From: Saururus chinensis
Lineage: Eukaryota > Streptophyta > Magnoliopsida > Piperales > Saururaceae
NCBI GenBank assembly: GCA_035235625.1
Contig: CP141147.1
Coordinates: forward strand, 11,459,001-11,523,000
Length of the DNA: 64,000 bases
Direction of reading: 5' to 3'
Shown piece after piece: positions 55,481-64,000 of the stretch. The stretch's first letter is position 1; the number at the start of each line of letters is the position of its first letter. The translations under genes and the position numbers were made by a program. The notes under the pieces were generated by a model. That model saw only the letters and a list, made by a program, of their open reading frames with translations. It did not search any database and was not told the DNA's origin.

Positions 55481-56517
55481 AGATTTAGACTTGGGTTGAA
55501 GAGTTCAAGTGTGGTTTTCAAGTTGTACTACTCTCAAGCATTCAGTCCGCTCTACTCAAACGTTCAACCTCAAGTTTGAAGGATAGCAAAACACTGGTGG
55601 TCGAAGGTGCGCCCAAAACAACTTCATGTTTATATTCATTTTCAAAGTCAAAGGTGTGATCTTACCTAGGCAAGCATTTGATCTCGAAGGTATGTGCAAG
55701 TTTGACAATCATGGAAATCGAAAGATCTTCTCTAATACGATTCTATCTCAACTCAATTCATACAACCGACATAGATATTTATAAATATGGGTTCCTATAC
55801 CAGTTTTAAAAAGACAGAAGTCAGAAAGTACTTTAGAGTTAGGTTTTCTTAGAGAGAGTTTTACATCAATTTTGCTCCAAAATTCCTTCAACAAACTCAT
55901 GATTTAGAGTTAGATTGCCATGATTTTCATTTTTCTCTATGTTTAGTCAAGATCTTGAGCCTAATAAAAGTGTTTCTGAACTTGATGAGAGTTTGTGAGT
56001 AAACCATAAAGTTTGTTCCTTCAAAATCCTAGCCTTCGATCTAGTTGTTGGAAAAAATTTATCTTGGTTTCATCTCTGTTGGATCATTTAAATAGTTTCT
56101 GGAAAACAATAAGAAGATAAAGAAAGCTTGACACTCATGAAGTGGAAGGCACATGGGAAGCGTGGACACTTGCAGGAGAATTACCATAGTACTTTGGTGG
56201 AATCCATTGTATGGAAGGGTGAACCTCATAAACTTATCTTTCATAGTGGAATCTCTACATGGACTGGGTTCCCATGGTTTTTCCCTCATTGGGTTTTCCA
56301 CATAAAAATTTTTGTGTGCTTATGTTTTTTATTGTTTTCTACAATCTGCATACAAAGTAAAGGGTCACATATTGCTACACTTAGGTAATTGATCTTTAAA
56401 AGGTTATATTATTTTTATTGAGTTGGTTTATTAATCGAATTGAAAGTATTTACACAAGGTTGTCAAGCTCGCATTGCAATTCATGTAGGCCAAAACCTAT
56501 TATGGTGACCTCATCAT
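55481..56517. other. Intronic non-coding DNA, nothing recognised
   Basis: AT-rich. Two open frames of 80-86 codons at 56059-56388 on opposite strands overlap and match nothing known. Confidence 0.35.
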
Positions 56518-56760
56518 ATTATCTTTTTTAGGCATATGATATTTTATTAAGTTCAGATCTTAGTTCTCAACCATTTTGATTAAAGTTCTGGGTTTGATTA
56601 TTATATTTTGTCGGCACATGATAGTTTATTTAAGTTCTTTCATTAAGGTTCTAAATTTGACTATTATCTTTTAGTAGGCACATGATACTTTATTAGGTTT
56701 AGATCTTAGTTCTCAGCCATTTTCATTAAGGCCTAAAGTTCAACAATGACCACTGCACCT
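56518..56760 (+). repeat. Imperfect tandem repeat, three units
   Basis: Units begin TTATCTTTTTTAGGCATATG (56518), TTATATTTTGTCGGCACATG (56599) and TTATCTTTTAGTAGGCACAT (about 56663). Units 1 and 3 both continue GATCTTAGTTCTCA(A/G)CCATTTT; unit 2 lacks that part. Intronic. Confidence 0.7.
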
Positions 56761-59648
56761 TAAGTCAATATATTGGGTTTGCAGGCACTCAAGTCTATTG
56801 ACGACCATGATCCCATTTGTATCTTGAGGCTGTGTTCATTCACAGCAACAAATTCTATTGTAGAATAATCTCAGAGTATAAAGATTTTTTTATTAAAGAA
56901 TCGAAACAAGAAATCTTGGAAGAAGAAATTCATTTGTCCATTTAAATACCTGTGCTCTTCCTTCTCCACTATGGACATCAGCGGACGGAAACAAACAGTG
57001 TAATAGGCATCCGTGCGGACACAGACAGACATGGACATGGTGTAACTTCATGGAGGACGAGCACAGACAACCCTTCGTCCGCACCCATGTCCATCCGTGA
57101 ACAGCCCTATAGCCACTATTCTACGGTACACATCTATATACCCTCAAGTCATTATACTATCAATTTGAGAGAAAATTGTTGTATCTTCTTTTAAGAGGGA
57201 TAAGCTCACTGTGAGTGGTCCACCAAATCCGCAAAAGTGGCATCATGAAGGGGAGAGCGATGAATTCCTAAAACATTATTGGAGATCAATCACCTCCTGG
57301 AAACGTGTTAGAGAACAATCACCTTCTGAAGAGTGGTAGAGTGGCAATAACCTATTGCAAGAGTGGTATGTGTAAAAGAGCTACCACCTCCTCAACAAGT
57401 AGCATTCATTGAGGAGACCTAGTGTTGGAAAAGATCTTCCAGACAAGAAGAGTGGAATTGATGGAACCCGAACTGCTATAACAAATCCTTGTGCCTTCTT
57501 GCCATCTACAATCACTCCACATTTCTTTATTTTGCACTTTAGCTCAAGTTTTGATTATCTAGATATCTTGCAAGGAAGCATGGATACACTAAATGGGTTG
57601 TAGTATTCGTGTCCAATGTGTATCCCAGCTGTTTCTAAAAAATAAAAAAAAGTGGATACACATCATATACATTTACATATCCCACTCAAAATCCTAAATA
57701 CCTCCCCCCCCCCCAACCCCGCTGTTTTCCTTTCCGGCTTTTCCAGTTCACCTCACAGTCTCTTCTCCCTCCTTCCATGAACATACGCTCTCCGCCTCTC
57801 CTCCCCTCTCCCATGATCCTCCCGTCTCTCACAAACCAGACAATGAGGACCAGCAACGGCAACCATGTCCAGGAGCCTGGCGGCAGCTAACTTCTCCCGG
57901 CAGCGGCACGGTGACCATCTCCTAGCAGCTGCACAGCAACCATCTCCGGGCAGCTGCTCCTACTTAAAGTTTCTGGCTTTCGGCCTTTCTTTTCAAGTTG
58001 CACATACTGCATTTTCTTTTCTACATAAAGGTAAAAAAGTAGGTCTCGTTTGTCTGTTATACTGCTGAAAATAGCTCTGTTATGAAACTGGAATTTGACC
58101 AGAGAAATGCTAGCGTGGAGAGAAGGGTTGAGAGAGAGAGAGAAAGCACAGGTGGGTGTGGGGAAGACAAATAAGATGAGAGAAGTGGGGAGAGTAATGG
58201 GAAGACATGATGTCATGTGATCTTCTGTATCCCTTGTTTTTCCATGTGTTGTGTGGGTCTTCTCTCTCCATCTTTCACTCTTTATCCCTTGTTTTTCCTA
58301 TTATTTTATTTTCTTCTCAGCATTCTACTTTATATATTACTTTTTTAATAGACATATCCTTTGTCGTATCATATCCTAGTTTTTTGAAAATTACTGTATC
58401 CCTATGTCTATATCATGCCGTGTCATATCCCTGGATTCGTGCTTCCTAGCTATATTATGGCTATCCATCAATGAAGGGATTGATTTCACACTGTATACTT
58501 CTCTTCCAAAATACCTATTCACCCCCCTGTCGGGTTGTCAAAGTATCCTACATGAATGAACCAAAACATTGGTTCTTCCCTTTTTCATATTATCACGAGC
58601 AACCTTAGTTCATGCAAATGGTATTAAAAAAATTGTTCAATGGCAGTTAATAAATTCATGAAAGCAGATATTATTCCAGTAAAGATTACCAATATCTGAA
58701 TGATAATAAAGAACATTAATTGTTGAAAATTAAAAATTGTAGTTAGTCCTGTAGTTGTCTATAACAAGATCTTTATTGCATCTTTGGGCCAAATTCAAAC
58801 TATATCCTATGACAAGATAATGTTTACAAACTGTATGGCACTGAGACTACCAATCATTAATGATCAAGACATAGATTAGGTTCCCCTAGGTACAATGTGA
58901 ATAAGAAATGTAAGGGTACACCCATTTCTACTCACCATAATCATTTGTTTTATTAGAATTTTATTAAAAGAACTTGTTTTCATTCTACTCACCATAACCC
59001 ATCCCTTTCCTCTACCCATCCTATCCTCTGGCACCACCAGCGCCTCCTCACTTTCTCCTTTGTCTTTTGAAGGAGGAGGAGAAGAAGAGGTGGCAGGGAG
59101 GTGGAAGAGGAGAAGGCAGCAATGGTGGCAGTGATTATATCAGAGGAAGAGAGGGGTGGTGGGTAGAGAGAGGGGATGGGTTATGATGACTACTGAGTAT
59201 AGTTAAAGAACAATTTTTTTCTTTTTTTGATTGCAAAAACAAAAGAAAAATACAAAGATTTATTTTAAGTAGAAGTGGTGGTATTCAAAGAGCTACCCAT
59301 AATATAAATCAGACAAAAAGGTACAATATATTTTCCTTTTTTTTTATATAAACCAACAGAATACACAGCATGGGATAGATTGGGTCAATTCCATGTTCGT
59401 ATTGAACCAACATGGGATCCCATTTCTCTAAAGGTAATGAGGTCAACTATTCATTTTAATAATATAGATTGGGTAATATGTAAATACTGTGTGTGGGTTG
59501 GAGGGGGGTTCTACAAAGCTAGAATGGAGTATCCGTGTTTCTGCCATGTGAAATAATGTACTGTTTCTGAGTAACATTTCTAATAACATATTGTATTTTC
59601 TATACACACACAGCTCAAAATTGTTTTGAGATACCTTTAGTACTTTAC
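56761..59648. other. Intronic non-coding DNA up to the mTERF donor site
   Basis: 56820-57110 has GAGGCTGTGTTCATTCAC at one end and GTGAACAGCCCTATAG at the other, a possible MITE of about 280 bases. 57230-57420 has a loose repeat of ATCACCTCCTG-like words. A C-run lies near 57705. 59040-59180 is a purine/pyrimidine-biased stretch (GAGGAGG). No gene supported. Confidence 0.35.
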
Positions 59649-59923
59649 CTAGGAAATTCGATGAGGTCTTGTAAAGGGCGAACCATTGCTGTTCGCAGAT
59701 AACGATATTTTGGCCGGAGAACCTCCAAGTTGTACCTCAGAAGCATTGGAAAATCAGCAATCATTTGACCAAGAGATTGGAGGGGAATGCCCAAAGACAG
59801 CAGGTACTTGACATTCACCTCTAGCTTTTCAATGATACTACAACCCACCAGCTCAGGTTCCAATGCGATCACTTTCCCGATATCATCATGAGTTACACCA
59901 GCTTTTGTCATTAAATAGACAAC
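59649..59923 (-). CDS. mTERF-family protein, penultimate coding exon
   Basis: A 275-base exon between acceptor CACCACAG (59931-59924) and donor GTAAAG (59648). It encodes VVYLMTKAGVTHDDIGKVIA and on to LIEFPR: 91 full codons plus AG of a split arginine codon. Three helical mTERF repeats are visible by their proline-leucine pattern: EPELVGCSI, DFPMLLRYNL and the start of EFPR-FFSYSL. RPKYRYLRTAMVRPLQDLIE is highly typical of plant plastid mTERF proteins. The nearest in-frame ATG (59911) is internal methionine, not a start, because the V-V-Y-L before it is also family-like and follows a good acceptor. Upstream exons are not visible to 64000, so at least 4 kb of intron precedes it. Function: organellar gene expression, by family. 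Confidence 0.92.
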
Positions 59924-61818
59924 CTGTGGTGTAGATAATAAAAGTGATTAAACAAAAAAATATACTCCTATTAATCACAAAAAAATCATTAGTCCTTGGC
60001 AGAAGCAAGAAGGCAATACAAACCACAAATTTTTATTTCACCAATTGAGTGAACTGAAATTTTTTAGTGAAAAAGTGTTAAAGCAAAGCTTAAAATCCTT
60101 GTACAACATGTTTTAGATGTACACTTAATGACTATTACATGTACATTATCAAAGAAAAAAAAGACTATTAGATGTACACTTAATATATCTACAACATTTG
60201 AAACATAGCACATTTGTTATGATAGATTACATCATCTGATCATCGTCATGGACAACACCTATCCATTTCTTTTGAGTCTACAAAGTCTGCTCTGCCATTC
60301 ACCCCATCCATGGTTTTCAATACTGGCAAGACCTCAGGTCTCGGTCCTACACCAACTCCCCATCCATGGGACAGCCATCACAGAAGTTTGCTTTGAAGGG
60401 CAACCCTACCACGATACTTTCAAGGGTCAGAAACCCCATGCACCCACTTTTTCTGCAACTTATTAGGATTCTGTAGGTTCTGTATGTGTTGGGAGGAAGA
60501 AGACAATGGTTCAGTTATATTTTAAAACCCAGTTCTGGTTCGGTTCAGTGGTTTAATCATGTTAAATATATTTTGACCGGCTCAAGTCATTTAGTTTCCT
60601 AGGGACGGTTCCATCTATTAAACATGTGTTCAAATTTTCAAATTGTTTTAAGCCCAGTTCACACATATGGACCCCGTTCAGAATTTATTACCCAGGTATA
60701 CCCCATGAATCCATTATGTGATTTTCAATTGAACAAAATTCAGAAGTACTTCGTTCCACCTCTCCTCTTCTTCTCAATTTCTCCGGACTCTCTTAATCTC
60801 TCCCCTTTCATCTAACTTCTACTACTTACCTTGTGTTACCCTTGGAGATACAAGGGTGACATTGTATAATGTAAACAACCTTGAATATTATGAATCAAAG
60901 TTCAATTTAGTAGTAAAGTTCCTCTCCAATACTCTTCCGTCAACTCTTCATCTACACTTCCCCTTTCTTCTATTTCCTTTATCTCTTTTATCCAACATTC
61001 ACCCATATTCAATACCATAATTTCCTTGGCAATCCTAAGGGGTTATGCCATTAAGTTTGATCACAAACATCGTTCAATCTAAACTAGGTCTGTTAGTTTA
61101 AGTGTGAATTTTAAACAAAAAGGATTTAGAGTGTAAAATCTTCATGAGGCAATATAAGATGGGATTGTACTTGCAATCAAACACCATATAGTACAATTTT
61201 ATATGCAAGCATATGCAGTCCATCCATTTGATTGAGTTCATTCAAAAGATCTTTCGCATAGAACAGTATTTGCCATTCTATCAACTTTGTTTAGTTTTAA
61301 TAACAAAAATGCACATACATAATGCATGTAAATACAAATTAATAAATTAAAAATAAAGTATTGAACAAAGGTCTCCTTTGCATGATTTTAATACATGCTT
61401 TCACGATTCTAATGACTATTATACAGAGTCTATATTGACCCAAATACACTCATAGTAGACAAGTGTGAGTCCAAATCTCATAGGCTAAATATTATATCAT
61501 AGGTTAGTGAAGACAATAGTGTTAAAGAACTTTGTGTGGTAGAGCACGCTATTCATATTCCAAACTAATTTCGTGACGGGTATCATTTTATAGAGCTCTT
61601 CGGGAGTTTTCCAATGGTGTAAAAAATACACGAATCCAAATATGTATAATATAAGAAAAAAAGAAAATTATTTATTAAAAATTGTGTTGTTTAAGTGGGA
61701 CCCACAAAAAAGTTTGAGAAAACATAGTCACGTGGGATCTAATTTGATTGAGCTCATTGAGAGCTTTCTAACGATATCAAGAATGCACGAATATGAGTTT
61801 GAGAGTGTAAGATATAAT
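59924..61818. other. Probable upstream mTERF intron, non-coding
   Basis: No exon of the N-terminal mTERF repeats could be found on the minus strand. Short frames (60248-60466, 60624-60815, 61642-61830, plus strand) have no recognised product. AT-rich. Confidence 0.4.
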
Positions 61819-61882
61819 ATTACAAAATAAAAATCAACATAATCTAAAAGATTACAAAATAAAAATCAACATAATCTAAAAG
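61819..61882. repeat. Perfect tandem duplication of 32 bases
   Basis: ATTACAAAATAAAAATCAAC starts at 61819 and at 61851; both 32-base units are identical. Confidence 0.9.
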
Positions 61883-62556
61883 ATAGGGTCCATGCCATAT
61901 TAGTACCTATAGGGGTGTTAACAAGTTGAGCTGAGCCGAGTATTGGGCTTGCTCGGCTTAAAATTGAACTGCTCAAGCTCAGCTCGAAGCTCAAACAAGC
62001 TCAAAATTTTTAGCTCGAGCTAGGCTCAAATTGGAAATCCATAGCATGGCTCTAACTCAAACTGCAATCAGTGAATCATATGCGTAGGCTCGAAGTGGGC
62101 TTGAACTAAAAAAAGTTTAAAATGTATCTAAATCTAAAGTATATGACGTATCACACATAGTTAGATGCTTTAAGTATTAAATATTAATAAATACACTTCA
62201 ATAAGTATTACGACTACACCTCAAACAACTAACTATAGTTACTACGAAAGAAAAAAACTATGACAAACGAGTTTTAGTTACAAATGTTCCAAAAAGGTGG
62301 TATACCATTACCCTCTTTATGTGTATATAATCACTAAAAAGATACAGAAAATAAAAACTCACTTAGGCAACATTACCATCTACTTCTTCGTATCTTCTTT
62401 TCTTTACATGCTTATAAATTACTCCTAAAAAGAATTATTCTTAAGCCTTAGTATGCCTCTAAAAAATTTCAAGTATATATAAAAAAAAATATTCTGTAAA
62501 TTGAGGTTGGTCCCCGTGTCATGCTTCAACTTTTATAAGAATATATGATATCATGT

Positions 62557-62661
62557 CGACCCTCCATCCTATATTAATAGCTCTGTTTAGTTTTTTAATT
62601 GTACTAATTTTAGTTCATCTTGAAAAAACCAAATGGAGCTATTAATTTGGGACGGAAGAAG
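62557..62661. mobile_element. Stowaway-type (Tc1/mariner) MITE
   Basis: About 105 bases. The right end GGGACGGAAGAAG-TA is the inverse of the Stowaway signature CTTCTTCCGTCCC; the left end CGACCCTCCATCCTATATTA is a worn copy. Inner terminal parts ATTAATAGCTC and GAGCTATTAAT are perfect inverted repeats. It is nested in the hAT-like element. Confidence 0.75.
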
Positions 62662-62775
62662 TATATTAGTGCTTGCGGCTCCAATATTTTAAATTTTAAA
62701 AAATATATATCAAACATAGAAATTATACACCCATTAAAATTTAATGAGAATATATATATATATCTGAGGAAAAAT

Positions 62776-62975
62776 TTTATATGAGTTTAGGGTCACGCAA
62801 GCCAATGTGAGCCAAGGTATCAATGGCCATCAAATTGAATTCCAAGGACGCAAGGGGAAAAAAACTTCCCTGAGTTATGTGCATTGGTTGACCAAAATCC
62901 TAAGGCGTGCGATGTCGGGGCTCACACAATCGTGTGTGAGCCTTGGCTCATATAAACGCGTCTCATATATCATAT
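62776..62975. mobile_element. Possible small palindromic-ended element
   Basis: ATATGAG at about 62778 and CTCATAT at about 62966 are inverted, and inside them GTGAGCCAAGG (left) and CCTTGGCTCATAT (right) are inverted too; GCTCACACAATCGTGTGTGAGC (about 62918-62941) is a further hairpin. Could be a MITE; no target duplication was fixed. Confidence 0.35.
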
Positions 62976-63514
62976 ATGATAAATAGTATTGGTACATATA
63001 TATGATTATATGTCTTACTATATTTGTCATAAATACATATTTAAATTAATAATTATGTACATCTAATATATACATATACTATACACATTTTTTAATTTAT
63101 ATATGTATTATTTATATATAATTTTAAAATTATATTCGGGTTCAAGTTTGAGCTCGAGCCGAGTAGAGTCAAATTCGAGTTTTATTCATGTCGAGCCGAG
63201 CCAAGTCAAATAGGGCTATGCTCGAACCTATTCAAGCTCGAATCGAGTTCAGGCTGAGCTCGATTCAAGCCAAGCCTAGTTAGAACCGAGCAGGGCTTGC
63301 TCAACGAGCCAACTCAGCCAATTCAAACTTGTATGAAAGAATATAAACATATTAAACATGGGATTCAAACTTATATTAAAGAATATAAGGATATAAAACA
63401 TGGGTAAGATAAGAATTAAGGGTAAAAAACATGGGTTCCAAAAATGAAAATTCTAGTCACCCAATTTGCTTAATATAATAATAATAATATGATATGTTTT
63501 ATTGCAAAACACAC

Positions 63515-64000
63515 TGTGGATGAAGTGCAAATATAGAAGATTGATCAGGTGTTCAAACAGTAATTCAAATGACTTCGTCACAAGTTCAAAGCTTGACTAA
63601 TTTTAACCCCACAGAATTTGGATTCCTCTTGTGTAATTTTGGCTTCTCTACGACACTAGCCTATAAATAAGAGGCTTTGGATGAGGGAACTTAAGAGATC
63701 TCTTAAGCAGTTGTGAGTTGAGAACTTTATTTTATGAGCATATTTTTCTTCCACATCGAAAGTGCTCTTTCAATTTCTATTGCTTCATACTTCTTTGTTG
63801 GTAAGTGTTTATGTGCATGTTGTTGATGTGTACATTGTTCATTCATTAGAGCTTGCTCATGTGAGAGATTCACACACGGGACAGAAGTTCATACTCTATT
63901 GTGAGGAATTTGCAACTCTAGTGTGAGGCAAGAGTTGTTGTTTTGATCATCTGGTGCAAGGTTGGTTGATTGATCATCTGTTGTTGATTCTTGAAGGAAT
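63515..64000 (+). repeat. Possible LTR start, running off the window
   Basis: TGTGGATGAAGTGC could be an LTR start. About 147 bases later comes CTATAAATAAGAGGC, then a leader-like sequence ending in repeated GTTGTTG/TTGATCATCTG words. This resembles a copia LTR promoter region, but without the other end or an internal region it is tentative. Confidence 0.35.

Larger units (their letters stand above)
49289..59648 (-). other. mTERF intron, 10,360 bases, filled with transposon remnants
   Basis: Donor CCTAG|GTAAAG at 59648 and acceptor TTTTAATGCAG|A at 49289 on the minus strand. Phase 2 on both sides, and the spliced reading continues the protein motif exactly. It contains a gypsy gag fragment (50590-51480), LTR-like repeats (51740-52440), a broken hAT transposase (54157-55480) and a tandem repeat (56518-56760), the gag and hAT pieces running antisense to the gene. 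A TGTTAATGA sequence about 25 bases before the acceptor could be the branch site. Confidence 0.8.
61910..63320. mobile_element. Non-autonomous hAT-like element with GAGCC/GCTCGA subterminal repeats
   Basis: Begins TAGGGGTGTTAACAAG (61910) followed by dense CGAGC/GCTCGG words (61930-62110). The same kind of words, in opposite sense (CGAGCCGAGC, GAGCTCGA), fill 63140-63310. Such subterminal arrays around a non-coding, AT-rich centre are seen in plant hAT derivatives. The right terminal repeat is not recognisable, so the right limit is approximate. A Stowaway MITE and a small palindromic piece lie inside. Confidence 0.55.

Noticed and set aside
56826..57110. Possible PIF/Harbinger-type MITE (GGCTGT...ACAGCC ends)
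   Set aside because: Terminal repeats match over too few bases and no three-base duplication is clear; mentioned only in the intron description.
58914..59300. Possible MITE with GGGTA ends and TTCTACT words on both sides
   Set aside because: Inverted similarity is weak and interrupted; ends and duplication could not be fixed.
1..64000. CRISPR array, bacterial operons, rRNA
   Set aside because: No regularly spaced identical repeats with unique spacers, no ribosome-binding-site-led gene clusters and no rRNA signatures; the sequence is plant nuclear DNA.

Overview
This is a stretch of a large, repeat-rich plant nuclear genome. Most of it is nested transposable elements in several stages of decay: Ty3/gypsy LTR retrotransposons, long solo-type LTRs, hAT DNA transposons and small MITEs. 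One host gene can be recognised: two exons on the minus strand (59649-59923 and 49105-49288) encode the C-terminal part of an mTERF-family organellar nucleic-acid-binding protein. They join in frame across a 10,360-base intron that is itself full of transposon debris. The species cannot be named from the sequence. The tRNA-Asp-primed Athila/Tat-type elements, the chromovirus and the plant-type mTERF all point to a flowering plant with big introns.

Layout. 1-12098: a Ty3/gypsy element (element A, plus strand; pol with RT, RNase H and integrase, many stops) with its 3' LTR at 10795-12098. It is interrupted at 4267-10220 by a relative in opposite orientation (element B) that keeps one LTR, a tRNA-Asp primer site and a nearly intact gag-protease reading frame, but has no RT/integrase and no 3' LTR. 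12099-14235: LTR-like repeat R (copy 1). 14236-21023: non-coding repeat DNA, including a 48-base minisatellite, a GC-rich band and three copies of a repeat called U, one of them inverted. 21690-23930: a decayed hAT transposase gene with BED finger and dimerisation domain. 23932-25799: LTR S1. 25800-36558: repeat R copy 2, split by a 3.3-kb LTR (X), a truncated chromovirus (G, minus strand, 30570-34612) and LTR S2.

36559-43351 is mostly featureless DNA holding a hAT-type MITE, a palindromic-ended MITE (M1) and a perfect 41-base duplication. 43352-47508 is a second M MITE split by a 3.6-kb solo LTR (LTR3). 47509-49104 contains a possible copia RNase H remnant downstream of the mTERF gene. 49105-59923 is the mTERF 3' part; its intron holds a gypsy gag fragment, LTR-like repeats and a second broken hAT transposase. 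59924-64000 is apparently the next intron upstream, with a GAGCC-rich hAT-like element enclosing a Stowaway MITE, and a possible LTR running off the end.

No functional link between genes is implied: apart from mTERF, every coding trace belongs to a mobile element. The points most worth checking are the gag-protease-only element with one LTR and a five-base target duplication, a CGTTCGAACG dyad module shared by two unrelated LTRs, and a palindrome just upstream of the TATA box in two different LTR families.
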